Positions 17,203 through 26,514 of a stretch of DNA of 64,000 bases are shown piece by piece. Positions within the stretch are counted from its first letter, which is position 1. The number at the start of each line of letters is the position of its first letter. The position numbers and the translations under genes are program-made. The stretch is from Pseudomonas sp. DTU_2021_1001937_2_SI_NGA_ILE_001 (lineage in GTDB: Bacteria; Pseudomonadota; Gammaproteobacteria; Pseudomonadales; Pseudomonadaceae): positions 1,984,001-2,048,000 of the forward strand of contig NZ_CP135971.1 in NCBI RefSeq assembly GCF_032463525.1. Reading direction: 5' to 3'. A model generated the notes under the pieces. That model was not told where the DNA came from and did not search any database. It worked only from the letters and a program-made list of their open reading frames with translations.

Positions 17203-18558
17203 CTAGCCCTGCTTCTCGGCCTGCCTGACCTCGTCATCGGCCGTCTCGGCCACAGGTTGCTGATACGCCTCGGCAGGCTCGTCGGTGTGAGTTTCTTCAA
17301 CCTGCATCTTTTCCTGGACCACCTGTTCGTCAACCCGCGGGTCAAGGGCCACGGACAAGGGCGAACTGGCCATGCTGTCGGGCATCGGTACGTGGTGCAG
17401 CGGCGCGTTCTCGACCTCATGCAAGCGCGTAACGGCCTTGGGCCGGATCAGCACCACCAGCAGGGCTGCCATACCACTGATGAACGCATAGAGCATATTG
17501 CCGCCAAAGGTGCGCATCAGCACACCGGCAAGCAACGGCCCGATGCTCGCGCCGATACCGTAGGTCATCAACAGCATGGCCGTCAGCGATACGCGACGCT
17601 CGGCCTCGACGTGGTCGTTGGAAAATGCCACCGCCAGCGGGTAGAGGCTGAACTGCATGAGTGCCGCCACGAAAGCGATGACGAACAGCAATTCGACGGG
17701 CACGTCGGACAAGATCACCAACGGCAGGGTAAACAGCAGCAATAGCACCGCCACCATGCGGATCAGTCGGATACGGTCGAAGCGGTCCGACAGGATTCCC
17801 AGCGGCCACTGCACCACGAAACCGGCCAGGATGCAGCAGCCCATGAACAGGCCGACCTGATCGGTGGGCATGCCATGACTGGCGGCGTATACCGGAGCAA
17901 GGCCGTAGAAAGCGCCCAGGCTCAGGCCGGCGCCCAGTACGGCAGTCAGCGACTGCGGCACGCGCTTCATGAAGAACAGCGGCTCCAGGGGAGCCGGACG
18001 CAGCGGTGCGGGGTGGATGCTACGGGTCAGCGCCACAGGTACCAGGCACAGTGCGAAACACATCGCTACCAGCATCAGCAGTTCCGGCCCCAGTTGCGGA
18101 TGGACCACCAGGATCAGCTGACCCAGCACCAGCCCCAGGTAAGAGGCGATCATGTAGCCACTGAACACCAGACCGCGTTGCTTGGCACTGGCCTGCTCGT
18201 TGAGCCAGCTCTCGATCACCATGTACTGGCACATCATTCCCAGACCAACGATCAGACGCAGCCCGAGCCAGGCTGGCAGCCAGTCGGTCAATCCATGCCC
18301 CAGCACCGCCGCGCCGACGATACCGGCACAGGTGGCATAGGCGCGGATATGCCCGACCCGGCCGATCAGCCGATGCCCCACCTTGCCGCCCAGCACCAGC
18401 CCGAAATAGTTGGCGGCCATCAGGGCACCCACCCACAGGCTGTCGACCTGATCGGCTGCCAGACGCAGCGCCAGATAGGTGCTCAGCAGACCGGAACCGA
18501 TCAGCATCATCAGCGAGGCAAAATAGAGGGCGCGAAAGGATTTCCAGATTTGACGCAT
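17203..18558 (-). CDS. MFS transporter with hydrophilic C-terminal tail
   Basis: This is a 12-segment major facilitator of 451 residues starting MRQIWKSFRALYFASLMMLI. The start at 18558 removes a non-membrane N-terminal stretch (frame open to 18642). The family motif A region reads LVLGGKVGHRLIGRVGHIRA. The second-half equivalent is PLGILSDRFDRIRLIRMVA. This resembles the YcaD/CynX-type branch, and the substrate is unknown. The last 70 or so residues are a charged, Pro/Glu-rich cytoplasmic tail with no membrane segments. It lies next to a glutamine-synthetase-like gene on the same strand. Confidence 0.8.
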   Translation of the reverse strand: MRQIWKSFRALYFASLMMLIGSGLLSTYLALRLAADQVDSLWVGALMAANYFGLVLGGKVGHRLIGRVGHIRAYATCAGIVGAAVLGHGLTDWLPAWLGLRLIVGLGMMCQYMVIESWLNEQASAKQRGLVFSGYMIASYLGLVLGQLILVVHPQLGPELLMLVAMCFALCLVPVALTRSIHPAPLRPAPLEPLFFMKRVPQSLTAVLGAGLSLGAFYGLAPVYAASHGMPTDQVGLFMGCCILAGFVVQWPLGILSDRFDRIRLIRMVAVLLLLFTLPLVILSDVPVELLFVIAFVAALMQFSLYPLAVAFSNDHVEAERRVSLTAMLLMTYGIGASIGPLLAGVLMRTFGGNMLYAFISGMAALLVVLIRPKAVTRLHEVENAPLHHVPMPDSMASSPLSVALDPRVDEQVVQEKMQVEETHTDEPAEAYQQPVAETADDEVRQAEKQG

Positions 18559-18643
18559 GGGATTTCCGACTGTCAGGTGGCAGGTTCGACAAGGTGTACA
18601 GGATTTTGCAGGGCCGCCCCGAATCAGGGGCGACCTGCCCATA

Positions 18644-19987
18644 TCAGATCTGGCTGCCCAGCACCCGACGCTCCCAGGGGGTGATCTCGTCGAGGAAGCT
18701 GGTCAGCTCCAGGGTCTTGGTGGCAATGAAGCCTTCGATGAACTCCGGCCCAAACAGTTCCCGTGCCGTCTGACTGTGACGCAGACGCTGCAAGGCGTCC
18801 TGCAGGCTGGTCGGCAGGGCCAGGTGTTCTGGCACCTCGATGTCGCCCTGCAGCGCCTCGCTGGGCTCCAGCTGATGCTCCAGGCCATGCAACCCCGCTG
18901 CGAGGCTGGCGGCAATGACCAGGTACGGGTTGGCATCGGCGCCCGGCAGGCGGTTCTCCACGCGCCGGGCTTCGCCCGCGCTGGCCGGAATGCGCAGTCC
19001 TGCCGCGCGGTTGTCGTGCGACCAGCAGGCATTGTTGGGCGAGGCATAGGGATGGAACAGCCGCTGATAGGAGTTCACGTTAGGCGCGAACAGTGCGGTG
19101 AATTCCGCCAGGCAGGCTTGCTGGCCACCGATGAAATGCCTGAAGGCAGCGGTCGGCTGGCCTTCTTCATCATTGAAGATATTGCGCCCGGACTCCACCT
19201 CCACCACGCTCTGGTGAATGTGCATGGAGCTGCCGGCGGCATGCGCCAAGGGCTTGGCCATGCACACCACGTTCAGGCCGTGCTTGAGGCCCACTTCCTT
19301 GAGCAGGTGCTTGAACAGGAATGTCTGGTCGGCCAGCTGCAAGGCATCGCCATGCCACAGGTTGATCTCGAACTGACTGACGCCCATTTCGTGCATGAAG
19401 GTGTCGCCCGGCAGGCCCAGCGCGGCCATGCAGGCGCGTACCTCGGCGAAGAACGGCCGCAGGCCGTTGTGCGAGCTAACGCTGAATGCCGAGAACCCCT
19501 GCTCGCGACGGCTGTCCAGCCCGATAGGGGGCACAAAGGCTTGCTGTGGGTCCGGGTTGGGCGCGAACACGTAGAACTCCAGCTCGGTCGCGACCACCGG
19601 CGCCAAGCCACGCTCGGCATAGCGCGCCAGCACCCGCTTGAGCTGCGCCCGGGTCGACAGCGGGCAAGGCTTGCCGTCCAGCTCGTCGGCATCGCAGATG
19701 GCCAGGGCCAGGCCATTTTCGCTCCAGGGCAGCCTGTGGACCTGCGCAATGTCGGCGCTCAACGCCAGGTCACCGTCATCGCTGCCATAGAAGCGCGTGG
19801 CCGGATAGCCGCCCATGATGCATTGCAGCAGCACACCACGCGCCATCTGCAGGCGCCGCCCGGCACGAAAACCTTCGACGGTCATCACCTTGCCACGCGG
19901 TACGCCGTTGAGGTCGGGCGTGACGCATTCGATTTCATCTACCCCGGCCAGACCATCCTGCACGGCCGTGGATTCGTCGCGAGTCAT
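18644..19987 (-). CDS. Glutamine synthetase family protein (glutamyl-polyamine or -amine synthetase type)
   Basis: This is a class-I glutamine-synthetase-fold ATP-dependent ligase of 447 residues. It has the ATP-binding motif KPLAHAAGSSMHIHQS, the segment HPYASPNNACWSHDNRAAGL and the ENRLPGADANPYLVIAASLA signature. It lacks the adenylylation-site region typical of GlnA and is closer to the PuuA/gamma-glutamylamide branch that joins glutamate to amines. AAGGAT precedes the ATG. The MFS gene follows 85 bases downstream on the same strand. The exact amine substrate cannot be told from sequence. Confidence 0.8.
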   Translation of the reverse strand: MTRDESTAVQDGLAGVDEIECVTPDLNGVPRGKVMTVEGFRAGRRLQMARGVLLQCIMGGYPATRFYGSDDGDLALSADIAQVHRLPWSENGLALAICDADELDGKPCPLSTRAQLKRVLARYAERGLAPVVATELEFYVFAPNPDPQQAFVPPIGLDSRREQGFSAFSVSSHNGLRPFFAEVRACMAALGLPGDTFMHEMGVSQFEINLWHGDALQLADQTFLFKHLLKEVGLKHGLNVVCMAKPLAHAAGSSMHIHQSVVEVESGRNIFNDEEGQPTAAFRHFIGGQQACLAEFTALFAPNVNSYQRLFHPYASPNNACWSHDNRAAGLRIPASAGEARRVENRLPGADANPYLVIAASLAAGLHGLEHQLEPSEALQGDIEVPEHLALPTSLQDALQRLRHSQTARELFGPEFIEGFIATKTLELTSFLDEITPWERRVLGSQI

Positions 19988-20246
19988 TTCTCGGATCCTT
20001 CGTCACTCATACCGCCAAGCGGCAAGGGCTACACCATAAGCAGCGCGTCGCGAGAATTTCAAGCGCGACATCCGGACCAGGCAGCACCAGAGGCAGCGAG
20101 ACCACATTGGCCGGTTTCTTGCTATTTCCAGAGCACACAAAGCGCGGCTGTCATTTTTATGTCGTTCCCCGCCATGCGATCCTGTCGGTGCGGCTTCTCT
20201 GACATCGGCAGCGGCGATCCTTCAGATCATGCGTCGAGAGTTGTCC

Positions 20247-21362
20247 ATGAGTGCACCCATTCCTGTCACCCGCCCCCTGCTTCCGCCGCTTGAGGAATTC
20301 ATTCCCTATCTGGAGCAGATCTGGGACAGCCATCAGCTCACCAATGGCGGCCCCTTTCACCAGCAACTTGAAGCTGCCTTGGCTCAGTATCTGGGGGTCG
20401 AACACCTCTCGCTGTTTTCCAACGGCACGCTGGCGCTGATGACGGCGATTCAAGCGCTGCGTATCAAGGGTGAAGTCATCACCACACCCTACTCGTTCGT
20501 CGCGACGACTCATTCCCTGCTGTGGAACGATCTGACACCGGTATTCGTGGATATCGATCCGCATACCTACAACCTGGCGCCCGAACGCATCGAAGAAGCG
20601 ATCACGCCTGCCACTACCGCAATCATGCCGGTGCACTGCTACGGCATTCCCTGCGATGTCGACCGCATCCAACAGATCGCCGACCGTTACGGCCTGAAAG
20701 TGATCTATGACGCCGCCCACGCGTTCGGCGTTCAGCATCAGGGCGAAAGCCTGCTGCGCCACGGCGACCTTTCGGTGCTGAGTTTCCACGCCACCAAGGT
20801 GTTCAATACCTTCGAAGGCGGGGCGATCATCAGCCCGGACGCCAAGACCAAGCAGCGCATCGACTACCTGAAGAACTTCGGCTTCGCCGACGAGGTCACG
20901 GTGGTCGCGCCCGGCATCAACGGCAAGATGAGCGAAGTGAACGCAGCCTTCGGGCTGGTGCAGTTGCGCCACATCGACCAGGCCCTGCTGCGTCGCCAGC
21001 GTATCGATGAACGCTATCGCGAGGTGCTGGCCTCGATTCCAGGCATCCGAATCGTCTGGGAGAGCCGCGAAAAACACAACTACGCCTATTTCCCGGTGTT
21101 GGTCACCCCTGAATTCCCGATCAGCCGTGATGCGCTTTACCAACGCATGCGTGACGACAATATCCTCGCGCGTCGCTATTTCTATCCACTGATCTCGACC
21201 TTCCCGATGTACCGGGGCCTGGATTCGGCAAGGCCCGATCGCCTGCCGGTTGCCACCGAACTGTCACAGCAGATCCTCTGCCTGCCTATTTTCGATGGGC
21301 TGGACGATGCCCAGTTCGATCGCATCATCCAGGTCATCGTCACTGCGAGTAAAGAGAACTAA
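20247..21362 (+). CDS. DegT/DnrJ/EryC1/StrS sugar aminotransferase
   Basis: A PLP-dependent aminotransferase that converts a keto-sugar nucleotide to an amino sugar (VioA/WbpE type). The start at 20247 (MSAPIPVTRPLLPPLEEF) follows a GAGAG site, and an upstream ATG at 20229 is possible. In the 371-residue form the PLP motifs are SNGT (58-61), YDAAHAFG (Asp155) and SFHATKVFNTFEGG with the Schiff-base Lys184. It heads a plus-strand run with a methyltransferase and a large glycosyltransferase. By analogy with flagellin glycosylation islands of Pseudomonas it may make a 4-amino-4,6-dideoxy sugar, but the substrate is inferred. Confidence 0.85.
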   Translation: MSAPIPVTRPLLPPLEEFIPYLEQIWDSHQLTNGGPFHQQLEAALAQYLGVEHLSLFSNGTLALMTAIQALRIKGEVITTPYSFVATTHSLLWNDLTPVFVDIDPHTYNLAPERIEEAITPATTAIMPVHCYGIPCDVDRIQQIADRYGLKVIYDAAHAFGVQHQGESLLRHGDLSVLSFHATKVFNTFEGGAIISPDAKTKQRIDYLKNFGFADEVTVVAPGINGKMSEVNAAFGLVQLRHIDQALLRRQRIDERYREVLASIPGIRIVWESREKHNYAYFPVLVTPEFPISRDALYQRMRDDNILARRYFYPLISTFPMYRGLDSARPDRLPVATELSQQILCLPIFDGLDDAQFDRIIQVIVTASKEN

Positions 21363-21365
21363 CTC

Positions 21366-22088
21366 ATGCGTACCTGCCCGGTCTGCTCTTGCCGTTTCCC
21401 GAATTTCTACCCGTTGTCCAGAGGGCATCTGGAGATCACCAACCGCCTAGGCGTCTTCTACTCCATTGAAGATTTCGAAACGCTGAACCTCGGCCAGTAC
21501 AGCTGCCCGGAGTGCAATGCCTCCGACCGCGACCGGCTGTACGCCCTGTATGCGATGCACCACATGAATCACCCACCAGGGCAACCCCTGCGCATTCTCG
21601 ACATCGCCCCCGCGCCGGTGCTCTCGGCTTTCCTGCGCAGCCTGCCCAATGCCCGCTACCGCTCTGCCGACCTGTTCTCGCCACTGGCCGACGACAAGGT
21701 CGACATCATGGACATGAACATCTACGCGGACGAGTCATTCGACTTCATCGTCTGTTCGCACGTGCTGGAACATGTACGTGATGACGCGCGGGCCATTGCC
21801 GAGCTGTACCGGGTGCTGGCCAAGGGCGGTTCGGCGATTCTGATGGTGCCCATCCTGCTGACCATCGACACCACTGACGAAGACCCTGACGAGCGCAGCG
21901 AAGATGAACGCTGGGCACGCTTTGGCCAGGACGATCATGTGCGCATGTACGCCAAGCATGACTTCGTCGCGCGCCTGCGGCACGGCGGCTTTCACGTCGA
22001 GGCCCTGGACACCCTCGCCTTCGGCGCAGGGACCTTCCGGGAGCATGGCATCACCGAACAATCGGTGCTCTACGTCGGCCGCAAGTAA
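21366..22088 (+). CDS. Class I SAM-dependent methyltransferase with N-terminal zinc-ribbon
   Basis: This 240-residue protein begins 3 bases after the aminotransferase. The N terminus has two CxxC pairs (Cys4/Cys7 and Cys47/Cys50), probably a zinc ribbon. Residues about 75-180 form a Methyltransf_11 fold with a degenerate motif I (RILDIAPAPVLSAFL), the motif SFDFIVCSHVLEHV and the post-motif VLAKGGSAILMVP. Position and spacing suggest that it modifies a sugar or glycan made by its neighbours, but this is inference. Confidence 0.8.
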   Translation: MRTCPVCSCRFPNFYPLSRGHLEITNRLGVFYSIEDFETLNLGQYSCPECNASDRDRLYALYAMHHMNHPPGQPLRILDIAPAPVLSAFLRSLPNARYRSADLFSPLADDKVDIMDMNIYADESFDFIVCSHVLEHVRDDARAIAELYRVLAKGGSAILMVPILLTIDTTDEDPDERSEDERWARFGQDDHVRMYAKHDFVARLRHGGFHVEALDTLAFGAGTFREHGITEQSVLYVGRK

Positions 22089-22145
22089 GCCATTTCAAAG
22101 CGGCCTGCCCCTGGCTGGCCCTCATTCTTCAAAACGGGTATCGCG

Positions 22146-25100
22146 ATGAGTTCATCACGCCTGGTCAGTATTGTCATTCCCGCCTACAAGGCGGATTTCT
22201 TCGAAGAGGCGCTGATCAGCGCCCTGCGGCAAAACCATGATCAGATCGAAATTCTGGTCTGCGACGACTGCCCCACCGATGCCATCCAGCGCATCGTCGA
22301 ACGCCTGACACCGGGCAGTCGCTGGCCGATACGCTATTTGCGCAATCCCGAGTCACTGGGCGAAGCGCGCAACATCGCACGTGGCGTACGCGAAGCGCGC
22401 GGGGAATACATCAAGTTTCTCTACGACGATGACATTCTGGTTGCGGATTGCACCCGCCTGCTGTTCGAGGCATTGCATCAGCAGCCCGACATCAAACTGG
22501 CCTCCGGCCGCCGCCAGCGTATCGACGGCCAAGGCAATCCACTGGCGGATAACCTGGCCACCCTGAATCCATTTGGTCGCAATGTGATGATCAATGGCCC
22601 GGACCTGGTGTCGTTCCTGGCACAGAATCCAGTCAACTTCATCGGCGAACCCAGCTCGGTCATGTGCCGTCGGCGTGACCTGCTGCCGTTCGGCGAGCAG
22701 ATCATGTCGCTGGAGCAGACCCTGATCGTCGGCCTGGGCGACATGGCGATGTACCTGAAGCTGCTGCGTCAGGGCAACCTGGCGCTTCTGTCCAGGACCC
22801 TGTCGTATTTCCGCGTTTCCGAGCTGCAGACCAGCGAAGACTTGCGCATGAACCCTGGAAAAGCCAGCGAAGGCCACGCCAACCATTACCGCCTGACCCG
22901 TGAACTGGGCTGGCTGCGTCCTCGCGAACAGAACGGAACAGTCCGGGTTGCGCCTTTGGCGATGCGTGAACCGAGCCAGCCCCTGGACCTGCGCGCCTGG
23001 TTCGATCGCCGCTCGGAGTCGGCACGCAAGACCTCAGAGCTTGCACTCTGGCTGGACACACGCAAGCCGTCCGAGGCCGAGCGCGCGCTGCTAAGTGAAC
23101 ACCTCGCAACGAACGATGGCGGGCCGGCCATTGCCATTGTGATTTCAGACTTCAACAATCAGCCCGAAAGTGTCCTCGGCACCCTGCAGAGCCTCGGCGC
23201 ACAGGCGCCGTTGCTGGACAAGATCAAGGTATTCGTCCTGGCCGACTACGACCGCGACCACCAGACGCCGCTGCAGGCGCAGTTGCCCTGGCTTTGTGCC
23301 ACCCGAGAAAACCGTGGCCAAGTGATCAACCAGTTACTGGAGGACAACCCGCACGCCTGGTGGATGATGGTCGATGCCGGGATCACGTTCACCCACAGCG
23401 GACTGCTGCAGGCGGTGTTGCAATTGCTGGAGATTCCACAGGCCAGCGCTCTGTTCGGCGACGAGGTCCAGGTCGATGCCGGGCAGGCCGCCAAACTGGT
23501 ATCGCGTCCGGACTTCAGCCTGGATTATCTGCTGGCCCGTCCTTCAAGCCTCGCCCGGCACTGGCTGTTCAATCGCGAACACATCCTGGCAGCGGGCGGT
23601 TTCGATAACGAGCAGGCCAACGCTTTGGAACTGGACCTGATCCTGCGCCTGATCGAGCACCCGGACTTCACCGGTTTTGCACATTGCTGCGAGCCGCTGG
23701 TGGTCGCACCGGCGCCGCTGTCCCTGGAAAACCCGCATGAGGCTCGCACCCTGCAGCGCCACTTGCATGCCCGTGGCTACCTGAACTGCGAACTGCGCAG
23801 CCCGACGCCGGGGCAGTACCAGATCGACTACGGCCACGACAGCCAGCCCCTGGTGTCGATCCTGGTGCCCTGCACCGACGACCTGCAGACCTTGCTGCCC
23901 TGTGTGGAAAGCATCCTGGAGAAGACCGCCTGGCCTCGCTACGAGATCCTCATCGCCGATAACGCCAGTCAGGATGCTCAGACCGTGCAGTGGCTCGACT
24001 CCATGAGCGAGCTGCAGTCCGAGCAGATCCGTATCCTGCGCCAGAGCGAACGCCTGAGCCAGGCGGCGCTAATCAACGCTGCCGCCAGCCAGGCACGCGG
24101 CGACTACCTGCTGTTGCTGAACAACGCCACGTCCATCATCCAGCGCGAGTGGCTGCATCACTTGCTCAACCAGGCGCAGCGTCCGGAAGTCGGGGTCACG
24201 GGCGGCAAGTTGGTGGGCCTGGATGGCGGGATTGTCAACGCCGGCATGGTGCTGGGCGTGAATGGCTCGGTGTCGGTACTCACCGGCGAGCAGGCGGCCA
24301 ATGCCAGTTTTGCCGAGCGGCTCGACACTGAGCAGAACTACAGCGCGGTCAGCGCAGACTGCCTGATGGTGCGGACGAGCCTGTTCCAGGATCTGCAAGG
24401 CCTGGACGAACAGCTGTTCGCCGAGCGCCTGCATGATGTCGATCTGTGCCTCAAGGTGCGTGAGGCCGGTCACCTGGTGGTGTGGACTCCGCACGCCATT
24501 CTGGCCAGCCGCAACGCCTTGCAACCATCCGCCGCGCCGTCGCTGGACTTCGCCACCCGAGCGCTCTATCACCGCTGGTTGCATTACCTGGCCTGGGACC
24601 CGGCGTACAACCGCGCGCTCGCCCTGGATGGCGCCCCCTTCGAAGCACAAGCTGATCCCGAGCTTGGCTGGCGACCGCTCTCGCACCGCCCCCTGCCAGT
24701 GGTCCTGGTGCAGCCGGTGGACGCCGGTACTACCGGCAATCGCCTGGCGGCTCCGCTACGAGCCCTGCGCCGCGCTGCCGCCGTGGACGGCATCATCGCC
24801 TGTCAGACCCTGTCGCTTCCGGAAATTGCGCGCCTGAGCCCTGACCTGGTGGTGCTTCAGGGGCGTGGCAGCGTTGCCGACGGACAACAGATCGAACTGC
24901 TCAAGGAGCACACCAACGCCCGTGTGGTCTACGACCTGGTGGAGTTCCCGCCGTTCGCCGAACTGGGTGTCGTGGCGGCGCCGCTGCTGGAGGTCCATGC
25001 CGCGCTGCGCCATAGCCTGTCCAAGGCCGACCGCATCACAGTACCCACCCAGGGGCTGGCAGACTTGCTGGAGGGCATCCATCCCGATGTGCAAGTGCTT

Positions 25101-25670
25101 GAAACCCGCCTGGAACCGGAAACCTGGCTGTCCCGCCAGCGACCCCGCGCCCAACGCAGCAAGCCGAGGGTCGGCTGGATTGGCAGAGCTGGACAATCCG
25201 CCGACCAGGCACCACTCGATACCGCCATCAGACAACTGGGCGACAAGGTCGACTGGGTGATCATGGGGACCTGCTCGCGTTGGCTGAAGCCCTTCGTTAC
25301 CGAGCTGCATGCCATCCCTGAAGACAGCCTGTACCCAGGCCTGCTTGCAGAACTCGACCTTGACCTGGCGGTTGTTCCGGCCCCTGCCCACCCGCTGAAT
25401 CGCAGCCGTGACCCTGTCGCGCTGCTGGAGTTTGCGGCGTGCGCCACGCCAGTGATCGTCAGCGATTCGCTGCCGAGCCGCAGCCTGCCGGTGACACAGG
25501 TGAGTGATGAGCCATCGGCTTGGATCGATGCGATCCTCGCGCATGTCGACCGCCGGGAACAATGTGCGCACAACGGTGAAGAACTGAGACAGGCGGTGGA
25601 GCGACAGGCTGCGCTGGACACAACAGCCCTGGCGGCCTGGTTCGATAAGATGAGTGGAGCACCTTCGTAA
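22146..25670 (+). CDS. Giant multidomain glycosyltransferase (two GT2 domains plus GT-B-like C terminus)
   Basis: The protein has 1174 residues. Residues about 4-230 are a family 2 GT-A domain (LVSIVIPAYKADFFEEALIS) with a metal-binding DDD at 94-96 (FLYDDDILVADC). A middle region (about 320-560) looks like a degenerate GT-A domain. A second GT2 domain begins near residue 565 (QPLVSILVPCTDDLQTLLPC) and extends to about 800. The last 330 residues contain a GT4/GT-B-like segment with PVALLEFAACATPVIVSDSL. There are no signal or membrane segments, so it is cytosolic. In pseudomonads such proteins beside flagellar genes glycosylate flagellin. The fragment at 1-80 has the same N-terminal signature. 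Confidence 0.85.
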   Translation: MSSSRLVSIVIPAYKADFFEEALISALRQNHDQIEILVCDDCPTDAIQRIVERLTPGSRWPIRYLRNPESLGEARNIARGVREARGEYIKFLYDDDILVADCTRLLFEALHQQPDIKLASGRRQRIDGQGNPLADNLATLNPFGRNVMINGPDLVSFLAQNPVNFIGEPSSVMCRRRDLLPFGEQIMSLEQTLIVGLGDMAMYLKLLRQGNLALLSRTLSYFRVSELQTSEDLRMNPGKASEGHANHYRLTRELGWLRPREQNGTVRVAPLAMREPSQPLDLRAWFDRRSESARKTSELALWLDTRKPSEAERALLSEHLATNDGGPAIAIVISDFNNQPESVLGTLQSLGAQAPLLDKIKVFVLADYDRDHQTPLQAQLPWLCATRENRGQVINQLLEDNPHAWWMMVDAGITFTHSGLLQAVLQLLEIPQASALFGDEVQVDAGQAAKLVSRPDFSLDYLLARPSSLARHWLFNREHILAAGGFDNEQANALELDLILRLIEHPDFTGFAHCCEPLVVAPAPLSLENPHEARTLQRHLHARGYLNCELRSPTPGQYQIDYGHDSQPLVSILVPCTDDLQTLLPCVESILEKTAWPRYEILIADNASQDAQTVQWLDSMSELQSEQIRILRQSERLSQAALINAAASQARGDYLLLLNNATSIIQREWLHHLLNQAQRPEVGVTGGKLVGLDGGIVNAGMVLGVNGSVSVLTGEQAANASFAERLDTEQNYSAVSADCLMVRTSLFQDLQGLDEQLFAERLHDVDLCLKVREAGHLVVWTPHAILASRNALQPSAAPSLDFATRALYHRWLHYLAWDPAYNRALALDGAPFEAQADPELGWRPLSHRPLPVVLVQPVDAGTTGNRLAAPLRALRRAAAVDGIIACQTLSLPEIARLSPDLVVLQGRGSVADGQQIELLKEHTNARVVYDLVEFPPFAELGVVAAPLLEVHAALRHSLSKADRITVPTQGLADLLEGIHPDVQVLETRLEPETWLSRQRPRAQRSKPRVGWIGRAGQSADQAPLDTAIRQLGDKVDWVIMGTCSRWLKPFVTELHAIPEDSLYPGLLAELDLDLAVVPAPAHPLNRSRDPVALLEFAACATPVIVSDSLPSRSLPVTQVSDEPSAWIDAILAHVDRREQCAHNGEELRQAVERQAALDTTALAAWFDKMSGAPS

Positions 25671-25690
25671 CAGCGATGGATGACTGGGAA

Positions 25691-25728
25691 GGAGCGTGGC
25701 ACGCGGGTATCGGTGCCACCTCAGCTCC
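25691..25728. repeat. Hairpin between convergent glycosyltransferase and acyltransferase
   Basis: Nested inverted repeats GGAGC-GTGGCAC ... GTGCCAC ... GCTCC span 25691-25728, 21 bases after the glycosyltransferase stop and before the convergent acyltransferase stop. No T-run follows, so it is a possible transcript-end structure rather than a proven terminator. Confidence 0.45.
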
Positions 25729-25766
25729 TGGATGGCGCCGTTGCAGTCATGGCCTTGCCGAGCGGA

Positions 25767-26357
25767 TCAGAGCGCGGCGCGCGAAGCCAGAAAATCCTTT
25801 TCCAGTTCCAGCAGGTCCTTCTTGCGGTCCTTGAGCTTTTTCGCAGGTGTCCCGAAGTACACCCCCCACTCGGGCAGGTCCTTGCTGACCAGTGACAAGG
25901 CCCCCACCGACGAACCCTCACCGATGCTCAGATTGGGCAGGATCACCGTACCGGAACCGATGATCACGTGACGGCCAAGCCTCACGGGGCCTGCCGTAAC
26001 GCCGGTGTATTGCGGATCGACCGTAGGGTTGGTCAGAAACCGCCCCGTGTAGTCATCGGTGCGGCTGTAGATCCTGACACCTTGCGACAGGCCGCTGAAG
26101 TCCTCCATGGTGATGCCAGCCCCGGCAGACAGCAATGAATAGCCGCCGATGTGGATAAACGAGCCGAGCGTCAGCCCTCCCTGGTCACCTGCCACGATGG
26201 TGGTGTAGCCGTCGATTCTGACGTCGTTGCCAATGGCAATATTGTGCAAGCCCAGAATGGTGCAGTTCTTGGCGATCAACACGTTACTGCCCAGGCTCTT
26301 GAAGCCGAAGTCGCGCAGTTCGTGCTCGGTGTAATAACCCACATCAAAAGGATTCAT
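25767..26357 (-). CDS. Hexapeptide-repeat sugar O-/N-acyltransferase
   Basis: This is a left-handed beta-helix acyltransferase of 196 residues (start MNPFDVGYYTEHELRDFGFK at 26357). Hexad repeats run from about residue 28 (IAKNCTILGLHNIAIGNDVR) and resume with VRLGRHVIIGSGTVILPNLS. A C-terminal YFGTPAKKLKDRKKDLLELE tail follows. Such enzymes acetylate sugars in O-antigen, capsule or glycoprotein pathways. It converges on the large glycosyltransferase, so it may complete the sugar made by the aminotransferase (VioB-like role, inferred). Confidence 0.82.
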   Translation of the reverse strand: MNPFDVGYYTEHELRDFGFKSLGSNVLIAKNCTILGLHNIAIGNDVRIDGYTTIVAGDQGGLTLGSFIHIGGYSLLSAGAGITMEDFSGLSQGVRIYSRTDDYTGRFLTNPTVDPQYTGVTAGPVRLGRHVIIGSGTVILPNLSIGEGSSVGALSLVSKDLPEWGVYFGTPAKKLKDRKKDLLELEKDFLASRAAL

Positions 26358-26514
26358 GGCCAGCCACTTCAAATAGAAATACTTAACGACTCAATAACTA
26401 TCCCTACCCGCTTGGCTTACGGTACACCGCCCGCCAGAAGGCCATGGACATTGCCTGGCCTCCTTTAGAGGTATAGCAGTTCACACGCTATTGCACGAAT
26501 GGCTGTTCGGTCTC

